DNA of 64,000 nucleotides from Candidatus Undinarchaeales archaeon (GTDB lineage Archaea > SpSt-1190 > JASMDC01): the NCBI GenBank assembly GCA_030753015.1, contig JASMDC010000009.1, forward strand, positions 37,758-101,757. Direction: 5' to 3'. Under the pieces are notes generated by a model that was not told where the DNA came from, made no database searches, and saw only the letters and a list, made by a program, of their open reading frames with translations. How positions within the stretch are numbered: position 1 is the stretch's first letter; each line of letters opens with the position of its first letter. Shown here one piece after another: positions 8,638 to 16,557 of the stretch. Position numbers and translations under genes: made by a program.

Positions 8638-9459
8638 TTGGTCTATACCGATGCCGTACAGTACGTAAAACCCAGTGAGGTATACGGCTGGGAGCACGGT
8701 GATACCTACGACGCTCTTGTCGATGTCGCTAAAGAGGGCAAGTGGGAGGAGTACAACATCCCTCCCGCCGAGGTGGTGCACTTCCCCAACGGTGTCACTA
8801 AGGACCTGCCCAACGTACATTACGTCATCGTCAACGGCCATCACCGCCATAACGCCGCCCACCAGGCCGGAGAGAAGTTCCCGGTGCTGCCCGTGGACGT
8901 GGGGAAGAAGGGGCGAGATGGCTATGCTGAGAGCGCCATGCGCTATCATGGTGGTGGAACGTACGATTCTAAGTTCAATCCATACAAATCCATGAAGGAC
9001 AAGAGCCCGGAATGGAACGCGGACGGAGTTCCTACCAAGCACATCCTAAAGGAGTCGACCACGATCAGCGACTACTGGGATGACATGTTCAAGGTGGAGG
9101 CCCTGCGCGATCCGGGGATCCTGGAGAGCTCAATCTACGATCTCCTGCACGACAAGGCATACAAGCTTGGGCGAAAGAAGGTGGACAAAATCGACCTCCA
9201 GATAGGTAGCTCAGTGTACGACCATGCCGCCAGCGGTAAGTCGACATCCTTCGACTACGTGACGATCTCGTACTCGGGCGACAAGGAGCACCCCGACAAC
9301 ATCGATGATCTACTCGAGCATGGCCGAGTGAAGGTGGGCAGCCGCTCTTTCAAAGCGAAGGACGTGGCGAACAAGCCCATCTACGATCTTCTGCCAAAGA
9401 AGGCTAGACGCGAGACACCGCATGAGATAGAGCTGGGGATCAACGTGGATCTCTATTGA
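8638..9459 (+). CDS. ParB/sulfiredoxin-like domain protein, copy 1
   Basis: 273 residues if it starts at the TTG at 8638. That start fits the TATA box and makes the N-terminus (MVYTDAVQY) line up with copy 2 at 10130 (MTYTDAVVY); the longer ATG start at 8614 would add eight residues. A conserved N-terminal half contains NIPPAEVVHFPNGV, then VHYVIVNGHHRHNAA and PVLPVDVG. This resembles the ParB/Srx fold, where a GxxR-type box binds nucleotide or a partner, but the match rests on motifs only. The C-terminal half (YDHAASGKST, YSGDKEHPDN) is shared only with copy 2. No signal peptide or membrane segment is seen. Function is unknown; DNA partitioning or nuclease activity is possible by family. Confidence 0.72.
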   Translation: MVYTDAVQYVKPSEVYGWEHGDTYDALVDVAKEGKWEEYNIPPAEVVHFPNGVTKDLPNVHYVIVNGHHRHNAAHQAGEKFPVLPVDVGKKGRDGYAESAMRYHGGGTYDSKFNPYKSMKDKSPEWNADGVPTKHILKESTTISDYWDDMFKVEALRDPGILESSIYDLLHDKAYKLGRKKVDKIDLQIGSSVYDHAASGKSTSFDYVTISYSGDKEHPDNIDDLLEHGRVKVGSRSFKAKDVANKPIYDLLPKKARRETPHEIELGINVDLY

Positions 9460-9661
9460 GGCCAACTTCTTCATGAATAATCGTACTAGCGGATATGCCC
9501 TACTCTCGATACCTTGAGATGGGGAAATTAGTTAATCTCGGAACACTCATACCTGATCACGTTCTATTGATGGTTCAATGGGCCTTCGTATGCTGATTAC
9601 AGGGATGAATAACCATGGTTTCAGTGAGGTGAAACCATCCGGAACAGTGGATGTGCTACTC
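9460..9661. other. Non-coding spacer with a perfect 9-bp stem-loop
   Basis: No credible ORF. A stem-loop at 9615-9638 pairs ATGGTTTCA with TGAAACCAT around the loop GTGAGG. No U-run follows directly, so it may be a processing or RNA-stability element rather than a terminator. Confidence 0.5.
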
Positions 9662-9683
9662 GTTACCACTCAACAGAGGTAAC
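9662..9683. promoter_or_regulatory. Inverted-repeat operator-like site B (GTTACCACTC...GAGGTAAC)
   Basis: A 22-base inverted repeat ending one base before the TATA box TTTATATATA at 9685-9694. It has the same length and the same outer bases as site A at 8584-8605. Confidence 0.6.
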
Positions 9684-9684
9684 A

Positions 9685-9694
9685 TTTATATATA
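9685..9694 (+). promoter_or_regulatory. TATA box, leaderless promoter of the 134-residue gene
   Basis: TTTATATATA; its centre plus 26 bases falls on the ATG at 9716, so the transcript should be leaderless. Confidence 0.65.
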
Positions 9695-9715
9695 GGACGA
9701 ACTATCGTCGCTTGT

Positions 9716-10120
9716 ATGATCTACGCGGAAGCCATTGAACATGGTGATCCACTCCTCCTCGAGAATAACATCGCGGACCTCAAGGTCACCGCACAAGAGT
9801 CCTATTCCATCGGTGGTAGGACCTATGTGCAAGCGGGTGCCGAGTTCTCTTATGCGTCATTGCAGCGATTCTGCCACATGCAGGGTATTGACATACTGGA
9901 CTTCGACGATATGCACGCCGTGGACAAGGCAGGCAATGACCTCTACACTGTCAAGGACCGTGTGTTCGACAAGAACTACGAACTGTGCTCACAGCCCCTT
10001 CACGTAAAGGACGGGCATGCCTACGGGACTGCCGTCACCAAGGACATGATCGAGGCCAATCTCGACCAGGTAGGTGGATGGGAAAACGTAGAGCGTGTCG
10101 AGAACTATTTCATGTACTAG
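9716..10120 (+). CDS. Hypothetical protein, 134 residues
   Basis: Not recognised. A soluble acidic protein with no signal peptide or membrane segment (MIYAEAIEHGDPLLLENN). It contains the stretch YSIGGRTYVQAGAEFSY, which has a beta-hairpin look, and ends ENVERVENYFMY. It is expressed from its own TATA box with operator-like site B directly upstream. It lies nine bases before the second ParB-like gene and probably forms an operon with it. Its placement between two ParB-like paralogues suggests a shared process. Confidence 0.75.
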   Translation: MIYAEAIEHGDPLLLENNIADLKVTAQESYSIGGRTYVQAGAEFSYASLQRFCHMQGIDILDFDDMHAVDKAGNDLYTVKDRVFDKNYELCSQPLHVKDGHAYGTAVTKDMIEANLDQVGGWENVERVENYFMY

Positions 10121-10129
10121 GCTGTAACC

Positions 10130-10954
10130 ATGACCTACACCGACGCTGTTGTATACGCGAATCCCCGGGAGGTACTGGGGTGGGAGCATGATAACACCTA
10201 CGATGCCCTGGTCGACGTGGCCAAGGAGGAGCGATGGGAGGAGCTGAACATCCCCCCTGCCGAGGTCGTGTACTTCCCCAATGGCGTATCCGAGCGTCTC
10301 TCTGACGTGCACTATGTCATAGTCAACGGCCACCACCGCCATAATGCTGCAAAGGAGGCGGGCAAGCCCTTCCCCGTGCTCCCTATCGATGTAGGGGAGG
10401 ACGGGATGGAACGGTACGCATCCCTCGCCCGCGTTGGCGGTTATGATCCTGAACGCAATACCTACACCCTCATGGACCCGAAGGTCCCTGATTGGAACGC
10501 CGACGGCATCCCCACAACCCACTACCTCAAGGAGACCACGGAAGTAAATACGCCCACGGACTGGACGCCATGGTTCAAGATCAAGGCCATGCGCGGGGCC
10601 CGGGTGCTGGATGGCACTGTGGACGAACTGCTGCGCGATCCCGCCTACACACTGGACACCCATCAGGTAGACGCCCTCAAGTTCCAGCTCGGGCGCACGA
10701 CCTACGACCATGCCAAGAGCTCGGAGTCCACCGGCTATGACTACTTCACCGTCGCCTACGCGGGTGATAAAGAGCACCCGGGCTCGTACGAGGAACTCCT
10801 GGCCGACGGAGAGATACGATTCAGCGGTTCCGACGAGGAGCGCACCTACAAGCTCAGTGAGGTTCGCGACACGCCCGTGCGTGAGCTCCTGAAGGCCAGC
10901 CGGCACGATACGGTCCATGAGGTGACCCTGGCAATCGACGTGGACACCTACTGA
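10130..10954 (+). CDS. ParB/sulfiredoxin-like domain protein, copy 2
   Basis: 274 residues, a clear paralogue of the gene at 8638-9459 along its whole length. Shared blocks include WEHDNTYDALVDVAKEE, NIPPAEVVYFPNGV, VHYVIVNGHHRHNAA, PDWNADGIPT and YAGDKEHPGS. The GHHRHNAA segment resembles the conserved box of ParB/Srx-fold proteins. The first copy has a few extra residues around YAESAMRYHGGG. It follows the 134-residue gene with a nine-base gap and probably uses the same transcript. The protein is soluble and acidic. Molecular function is not established. Confidence 0.75.
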   Translation: MTYTDAVVYANPREVLGWEHDNTYDALVDVAKEERWEELNIPPAEVVYFPNGVSERLSDVHYVIVNGHHRHNAAKEAGKPFPVLPIDVGEDGMERYASLARVGGYDPERNTYTLMDPKVPDWNADGIPTTHYLKETTEVNTPTDWTPWFKIKAMRGARVLDGTVDELLRDPAYTLDTHQVDALKFQLGRTTYDHAKSSESTGYDYFTVAYAGDKEHPGSYEELLADGEIRFSGSDEERTYKLSEVRDTPVRELLKASRHDTVHEVTLAIDVDTY

Positions 10955-10970
10955 AGGCCCCAAAGACTAG

Positions 10971-10978
10971 ATATAAAA
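10971..10978 (+). promoter_or_regulatory. TATA box, leaderless promoter of the 302-residue gene
   Basis: ATATAAAA; its centre plus 26 bases falls at 11001, two bases before the ATG at 11003. Confidence 0.65.
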
Positions 10979-11002
10979 ACCGACTCTCGGGCGGGCCGCT
11001 CC

Positions 11003-11911
11003 ATGACAGAGATTGCGGTCGACGAGCTCTATTCACAGTTCAACGCCGGCTACGAGAAGCTGGCTCACGAAATCGAGGTGAAGGGACATCCCGTTCCCGA
11101 TCATACAGAGCGCCAGTTCCGGTTGTGCCTGTACAACGGGGACGTCGCCATAGCAGCGACATTGGGCGCCGACGGCCCTCATCACATCGACATCATGACC
11201 CGTGCCGAGAACATGGCCCGGACGGGCATCCAGCGGCTCTTCCAGGTCTACGCCAATCACAACGCCTTCGAGAAGAGCGATTATGTCCGTGAGCCCTCCC
11301 TGGCGCTCTTCGCCAAGAACCGGGATGCTGGAGACGAACGGTTCTACATCGGGCAGGAATCCCCTCAGCTCAAGCACCACCTCGAGCAGGTCCACATGGC
11401 CTGGCAGGGCCATGAGGGGGACGTACCCTATGGCATGATCCCGAGCACGGCCGCGGCCTTCGATGCAGCGCTCAAGGCCGTCGATGTCGATCCTGCGCGC
11501 CTCGAGAACGAGGAGCGGGACGAGCGGTGGGGTGCTCGGTACAACCTCCAGCGTGGGGATTTCATTCACATCAACAACTTCCTCGACGCACAGGAGAGCG
11601 TCGTTTCCACCGCTCCCGACCTGTACACGCAGCTTATGGGAGAGGACGTGCGTGGTACGTCATCCGTGAAGCTCGTCCAGAGCGACGGCCTGCGGGGAGT
11701 TCACATCGAGCTCTACCGGCCCCGGGATGACGAGGACCAGGTCGTCGGCCGCGAGGCCTTCGAACGGACCGTTGCTGAGCTGGAACGGCTCGACATAGAC
11801 CTCTCGGGTGACTGGGAGGTCACTGTCAGCCCTGACCATTTCGCCTTCAACCAGGAGATCAACCGGTACTTCGAGGGTGCGGATATCCTCAAGGACAGGG
11901 GGGCGGCCTGA
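11003..11911 (+). CDS. Hypothetical soluble protein, 302 residues
   Basis: Not recognised. An acidic protein with no signal peptide (MTEIAVDELYSQFNAGYEK). It has His-rich stretches (ADGPHHIDIM, QLKHHLEQVHMAWQGHEG) but no HEXXH motif. The C-terminal half alternates charged and aromatic residues (VHIELYRPRDDEDQ). The start is supported by the TATA box at 10971-10978. It runs one base from the next gene, so the two are probably co-transcribed. Confidence 0.75.
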   Translation: MTEIAVDELYSQFNAGYEKLAHEIEVKGHPVPDHTERQFRLCLYNGDVAIAATLGADGPHHIDIMTRAENMARTGIQRLFQVYANHNAFEKSDYVREPSLALFAKNRDAGDERFYIGQESPQLKHHLEQVHMAWQGHEGDVPYGMIPSTAAAFDAALKAVDVDPARLENEERDERWGARYNLQRGDFIHINNFLDAQESVVSTAPDLYTQLMGEDVRGTSSVKLVQSDGLRGVHIELYRPRDDEDQVVGREAFERTVAELERLDIDLSGDWEVTVSPDHFAFNQEINRYFEGADILKDRGAA

Positions 11912-11912
11912 G

Positions 11913-12416
11913 ATGGTGCTCGAACTCTCAATGTCGGATTATACCGATCTCACGAACGAGAACGTCTACACTGCGATCGAGGCGTCCTACCGCCTGGCTG
12001 GAGACGAGCGTGTGATGGTGAAGCTCCCCTACGAGCTCAAGGACGTCGAAGGCGAGCAGGATGTGCTCGATGCTGTGCACGAGCACTTCAGCGAGCGGTA
12101 CGACACCTGGTCGACATTCCTCGAGGAGGAGACGAAGGGTGAGCGGTTCAAGCGCTACGTCACCCACGATATGTGGGTGAAAGAGGACGGTGACTACACA
12201 AAGGGCCTCAGCGCGGGCATGCTCGGGCTCATCACCGTAGCCACCGCCGCGACCCTGCCCTTCAGTCTCGAACTGCTGCCCGCGACGTTGTTCGCCGGAT
12301 TGTTCACCGGCACGGGCGTCTTCAGCTGTTACCAGGGCGCCGCTCAACGGGACCAGAACAAGATGGACTCTTATCATGAGCTTGCTGAGCTGAATATCGA
12401 ATTCGTCTACGGTTAG
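11913..12416 (+). CDS. Hypothetical protein with two membrane segments, 167 residues
   Basis: Starts at an ATG one base after the TGA of the preceding gene, so it is likely translationally coupled; an in-frame ATG at 11931 is an alternative. Residues 1-95 are soluble and acidic. Two adjacent hydrophobic segments follow at about 104-140 (AGMLGLITVATAATLPFSLE and LLPATLFAGLFTGTGVFS), then a soluble tail QRDQNKMDSYHELAELNIE. The layout suggests a cytosolic domain fixed to the membrane by a helical hairpin. Family not recognised. Confidence 0.75.
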   Translation: MVLELSMSDYTDLTNENVYTAIEASYRLAGDERVMVKLPYELKDVEGEQDVLDAVHEHFSERYDTWSTFLEEETKGERFKRYVTHDMWVKEDGDYTKGLSAGMLGLITVATAATLPFSLELLPATLFAGLFTGTGVFSCYQGAAQRDQNKMDSYHELAELNIEFVYG

Positions 12417-12419
12417 GTA

Positions 12420-14171
12420 CTAGTGCCCCCGGGGGAACCATACGTCACCGATGACATGATGACCCAGGTATCGTCGGACGATGTTGTCAGGACCGAACCG
12501 ACGGACGATGCAGCGTATGAGGTCGCGGGTCGTACGTGTGGCCCTGGCATGCTCCATTACCAGGAACGAGCATCGGTTACCGGGTGAGATCGAGACATCG
12601 CGGCCGAGCACCTTACCGCCGCTCACGGTGGCCATGTGTAGCGCTTCCCTGTCGGTGAGCCTGCAGCCCCTGGCAAGGAGCTCCATCTCGCGGAACAGGT
12701 TGGGAGAGGACACGAAGCTGTTGTCGGTCCCAAGCCCGACCTGGAGCCCGGCGTCGAGGAGGTCCCTCACGGGTGGGAGCCTATCGGTGAGGGTGAGGTT
12801 GGAGCGTGGGCACACGATGACGGACATCACTGCGTTGGCCGCGCACGTAGCGTGCTTCGGCAGCGCGTGCGTCATATGAACAGCGATGTCGACCCCGAGC
12901 TCAAGGGCATTATCCAGCTGCTCGGGTCGGGGGGCCTCGAGCACGTGGGCGGCCACGGGTTTGTGAGCGCGGTGAGCGGCCGACACCATGTCTGCGTCCA
13001 AGCTGCTCGGGCTCGCGGCTCCCAGACCGTCCGCCTCCATGACGACCGATGCGAGCTCCTCCGGATTGTCGGCACGCCCCAGAAGGATCATATCAAGCGG
13101 TGCATAGGCAATCGCTTCTCGGGCGAGACGGACACCTACCAGCCCGCCCTCGCGGAAGTCCGATGCGACACCGATACCCATCCGGACCATCTCCCATGTG
13201 GTCTGGCGCATGGCGCTTGCAAGCATCCCTGGCGGGGTTTGTGCGAGCAGGCGGTGCTTGAGCCCATTCGGCGGCGCCACGAGCTCCTGGAGCGGGACGC
13301 TCTGGCCGATGTCTAGGAAGGCGCTGTCCCCCAGATGGACGTGGGCGTTGACCATGGACGGGATGATGATGCGGTTCCGCCGGTCACCGGCCACGGGACC
13401 CTCCTCGATCGATTTGATGACACCATCGCGAACCACAACGGCACCCTCCACGGGCTCAAGCTCGGGCCCTACGAGGGCGACACCCTCCTCGATAAGGTCC
13501 TGGGCAGGGACCTGTGCACAGAGGCCCTCGACCATGGATGAGAACCATGCCTCACCCTTGGCAAAAGTGGCATGACGTGGATCCCCCATGACGCCTGTGT
13601 TGGACCGGGCGAGGTTCAGACCCCCGTGCGGGCGAGGGCCCGTGGTAAATGTGTCCCACTGGGGCGGTGCTGGTTCCACGACCACGGTGCTCGGGTCCGA
13701 GCCGAAAAGGAAGGCGGCCAGTGATCCCTCGAACTCACCGGCGTGGCAGCACCCGCCCGGCGAGGAGTCCCGCATCGAGTTCACCAGGTCGCGGTCCACT
13801 AGGTGCCATGTGTGGAGGACCGTCACCCCTTGAAGCCCCTCCACTGCCTGTTTGTTCCCCCCGTGTCCGTTGATGACGAATATCTGGCCTTCCAGTGAGC
13901 CCACAAGGTCCTGAATATAGGTGTGAAGCGACTCCGCCGATACTGAGACAGTCCCCGGCCTGGCACTATGCTCGTGGCTGTCGCCCACTCCCACCAATGG
14001 AAGGACCAGCGCTCCTGTGCGGTCGGCTACAGCCGCCACTAGGCGCTGGGCCACCATCGCGTCCGTGCCCAAGGGGAGATCGGGGCCATGGCCCTCCAGC
14101 GAACCCACAGGGACCAGGATAGGGCGGACCACGTATCCAGCGCGGGGTGATGCCTCCTCCGAGGCGTACAT
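12420..14171 (-). CDS. Creatininase-family domain fused to an amidohydrolase
   Basis: 583 residues with two enzymes in one chain. Residues ~15-215 match the creatininase family: PVGSLEGHGPDLPLGTD with metal-ligand Glu, His and Asp, and FVINGHGGNKQ. That family includes creatinine amidohydrolase and the archaeal formamide hydrolase ArfB of flavin/F420 synthesis. Residues ~230-560 are an amidohydrolase of the cytosine-deaminase/SsnA type: MVNAHVHLGDSA, VAAHVLEAP, HMTHALPKHA and GLGTDNSFVSSPN. Both active-site sets look intact. A bifunctional hydrolase acting on successive amide or amidine bonds of one heterocycle is a reasonable inference; the substrate is not known. A TATA-like TTTATAATGG on the minus strand lies near 14200, at the expected distance from the ATG at 14171. 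Confidence 0.85.
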   Translation of the reverse strand: MYASEEASPRAGYVVRPILVPVGSLEGHGPDLPLGTDAMVAQRLVAAVADRTGALVLPLVGVGDSHEHSARPGTVSVSAESLHTYIQDLVGSLEGQIFVINGHGGNKQAVEGLQGVTVLHTWHLVDRDLVNSMRDSSPGGCCHAGEFEGSLAAFLFGSDPSTVVVEPAPPQWDTFTTGPRPHGGLNLARSNTGVMGDPRHATFAKGEAWFSSMVEGLCAQVPAQDLIEEGVALVGPELEPVEGAVVVRDGVIKSIEEGPVAGDRRNRIIIPSMVNAHVHLGDSAFLDIGQSVPLQELVAPPNGLKHRLLAQTPPGMLASAMRQTTWEMVRMGIGVASDFREGGLVGVRLAREAIAYAPLDMILLGRADNPEELASVVMEADGLGAASPSSLDADMVSAAHRAHKPVAAHVLEAPRPEQLDNALELGVDIAVHMTHALPKHATCAANAVMSVIVCPRSNLTLTDRLPPVRDLLDAGLQVGLGTDNSFVSSPNLFREMELLARGCRLTDREALHMATVSGGKVLGRDVSISPGNRCSFLVMEHARATRTTRDLIRCIVRRFGPDNIVRRYLGHHVIGDVWFPRGH

Positions 14172-14199
14172 GACTAGTGTATACCCGTCTTTGTTCCAT

Positions 14200-14215
14200 T
14201 ATAAAGCTTGCATGG
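14200..14215. repeat. 16-bp promoter-region direct repeat, copy 1
   Basis: TATAAAGCTTGCATGG, identical to 14248-14263. This copy overlaps the TATA-like box of the minus-strand creatininase-amidohydrolase gene. Confidence 0.8.
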
Positions 14216-14247
14216 CCGGGACCGCGTTCGACGGGGGCACATCTCTA

Positions 14248-14263
14248 TATAAAGCTTGCATGG
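14248..14263 (+). promoter_or_regulatory. 16-bp direct repeat, copy 2, with the TATA box of the SpeE-like gene
   Basis: TATAAAGCTTGCATGG, identical to 14200-14215. Its CTATATAAAG box predicts transcription from about 14275, eight bases before the ATG at 14283. Confidence 0.65.
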
Positions 14264-14282
14264 AAGGCCAACGCGGGGCTTT

Positions 14283-16553
14283 ATGGACTCAGTTAAGGCG
14301 CGGGCGATGGGGATATTCCTCTATTCTTTCGGCGCCCTTGTGTACGAGATCGCTCTGATCATGCTCCTACCCCTCTTTACTGGATTCCTGTTCTTCGACC
14401 GGTCCGCCTCGCTCATGGCGGTGGCCTGCTTCTTCATCGGCTCCGGTATCGGGGCCGTCATGGCCGCGCGACTGGGCGACCGTTACCTCGATACTGCCGT
14501 CTATGCACAGATCTCCTGCGTGCTCCTCCTTCCACTCCTGGTCCCTTTCTTTATTTCGAGCGTCCCTGGTCCCTCCTGCCTCCTTTCAAGCGAATGCATT
14601 GGTTTGTGGGTAACGCACGTGAGCGGGGACGCGCGGATATCCAACGCCATTTGGGGCGAGGCTCCTCCGAGCACATCGGGCCCGTTCACGAATGTTATAT
14701 TTGGGATGGATTGGGTGCTGGTCCTGGTCGCGCTCCCCTTCATCAGTGTCGGCTATGTGATATCCCGCGTATTGGGGAGAGCGTTGGGCGACGGGGAACT
14801 TACGAGCGTGTACGCCTGGGACCTGGCAGGTGCCTGTTTCGGGGCCGCCCTGTGCGGCTACCTGATGATCCCCAAGCTCGGGATGGAGCTCACCCTCCTG
14901 GTGAGCCTTGCTGCGACCCTGGCCGGCGCCGCTCTCCTGGGGATCGTACGACCTCGCCCCCTACCCGCCCTGATATGCCTCCTGCTGACCGCTAACCTCA
15001 TTAACATCGGCATCGAGCCAGGTATTGCTCGAGGATGCCTCGATGAGGGGGACGAGCTCCTCTTCCGTGGCTGGTCCCCCCTCCAGCGGATATCCCTCAT
15101 CCGTTCGCAGAACACGCACTGGTTCTGCTTCAATGGCGTCCGCTACAGCCTTGTGGCACGCGCGGGGCCCGATAATTCCACGCTCACCGAGCTCGGGCGG
15201 CTCGTCTTCAAGGATCTGCGTCCGCGCACCGTACTGGTGGTAGGTCCCGGCGGGGGGTACAAGGACGTATACCAGGCCACGCTCGCGCATGCAGCGGACC
15301 CTGACGTGGCCGCTGCAGTGACCGCGGTCGAGGTGGAGCCGCTCATGGTATCAACCCTCACGGGCGCGTTCTCCCATGTCAATGATGGACTCTATCTCTC
15401 CCCTGGTGTCACCGCGATCAATGATGACGGTCGTTCTTTCCTGGAACGACCGGGGGACACCTATGACCTTGTCCTGTTCTCCAAGGTCACGGACCTGGCC
15501 ACGTTCCGTTCCTATGTGCTCTCCGAGAACCGCATGTTCTCTTTCGAAGGCATCCGCAGTACACTGGGCAGGCTCGCTCCTGACGGGTCCGTCGTGGTAG
15601 TTCTCACCTCTCGGCACGAAGCCCAGGCAAGGCGGCTCGTCGCCACGGGCAGGGAACTGACAAGCGAGCTTTTCCCCGGCGGGCGCTGGCAGGACCACGT
15701 CAGGCTCCTGCGGCTCCCGAGCGGGGACACACTAGGTGATGACCTTATTATCGTCATATCCATGAGCCCCACCGCTCTGGGCGTCCTGGACGAAGTTGCA
15801 GTGCCCGAGACGGAGATGGTCGCATGGACCGCCGACACCCTGCCCCTGTCCATGGACCGGCCATTCGCCTACAACGATCCCGTGGACAACATCCCATCGG
15901 GGCTCCAGAAGCTTTCGGCCGGCGCAGTTGCTGTGATCCTGCTCTTCTTGGTAGCAGCGGGACATCTACTGGCCCCGCGGACTAGACGACGGGGCCGTGC
16001 GTTACGAGCGCTTTTGGTATTCCTCCTGATGGGATGCTGGTCCATGACCTTCCAGGGCCTCTATCTCGCGAAAGCGGGAGAGGTCGTCGGTGTATCGCTG
16101 GCAGCAAAGACCACCGTCATCACTGCGTTCCTCCTCTTCGGAGGCATTGGGAGCCTGCTGGTATCTCGTACCCTCCCGTACCTGCACCTCCTTATCGCCC
16201 TTATGCCCATCGTGAACGTCCTTGTACAGTCCCTACTCCCGTATGCAATCACTCCGCTCATGGGACTTCCGTCCCAACTGGCCACATTGGCACTGTTCAT
16301 CCTTCCACTTGCCCTGGTCAACGGGATGGTGTTCCCCGGAGCTCTCCTGCTCGCGCGTCGGCTCGAGCCCGAGGTGGATGCTCCGTGGGGGTACGCTGCG
16401 GATGTCGCCGGTGCCGTCCTGGGTGTGTTCATGGCCGTCGTGCTGCCCATAACCTACGGCTACGGCGCCACCCTGCGCTGGTTCCCATTCGTGGCCCTGG
16501 TCCCCGCAGCGCTCCTCTACGGACTGGATGTCGGGAAAACAGGGAGAGAATAA
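14283..16553 (+). CDS. Polytopic membrane protein with an internal spermidine-synthase-like domain
   Basis: 756 residues from the ATG at 14283; the frame opens earlier at a TTG that lies within the TATA region. About six membrane segments come first (residues ~10-240). A central soluble domain of roughly 250 residues carries the methyltransferase-fold glycine loop VLVVGPGGGYKDVYQATLA, the acidic strand VTAVEVEPLMVS and NDDGRSFLERPGDTYDLVL, as in spermidine synthases. Another six or so membrane segments follow (~555-750). Membrane-embedded SpeE-like proteins occur in bacteria and archaea, usually with unknown substrates. Polyamine synthesis should not be assumed: the family's catalytic Asp is replaced or unclear around VLFSKVTDL. 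It is divergent from the creatininase fusion. Confidence 0.8.
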   Translation: MDSVKARAMGIFLYSFGALVYEIALIMLLPLFTGFLFFDRSASLMAVACFFIGSGIGAVMAARLGDRYLDTAVYAQISCVLLLPLLVPFFISSVPGPSCLLSSECIGLWVTHVSGDARISNAIWGEAPPSTSGPFTNVIFGMDWVLVLVALPFISVGYVISRVLGRALGDGELTSVYAWDLAGACFGAALCGYLMIPKLGMELTLLVSLAATLAGAALLGIVRPRPLPALICLLLTANLINIGIEPGIARGCLDEGDELLFRGWSPLQRISLIRSQNTHWFCFNGVRYSLVARAGPDNSTLTELGRLVFKDLRPRTVLVVGPGGGYKDVYQATLAHAADPDVAAAVTAVEVEPLMVSTLTGAFSHVNDGLYLSPGVTAINDDGRSFLERPGDTYDLVLFSKVTDLATFRSYVLSENRMFSFEGIRSTLGRLAPDGSVVVVLTSRHEAQARRLVATGRELTSELFPGGRWQDHVRLLRLPSGDTLGDDLIIVISMSPTALGVLDEVAVPETEMVAWTADTLPLSMDRPFAYNDPVDNIPSGLQKLSAGAVAVILLFLVAAGHLLAPRTRRRGRALRALLVFLLMGCWSMTFQGLYLAKAGEVVGVSLAAKTTVITAFLLFGGIGSLLVSRTLPYLHLLIALMPIVNVLVQSLLPYAITPLMGLPSQLATLALFILPLALVNGMVFPGALLLARRLEPEVDAPWGYAADVAGAVLGVFMAVVLPITYGYGATLRWFPFVALVPAALLYGLDVGKTGRE

Positions 16554-16557
16554 TTAC

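Noticed and set aside
9460-9661. Possible RNA gene in the spacer with a 9-bp stem
   Set aside because: Only one short hairpin is visible; no tRNA, box C/D or other recognised RNA pattern.
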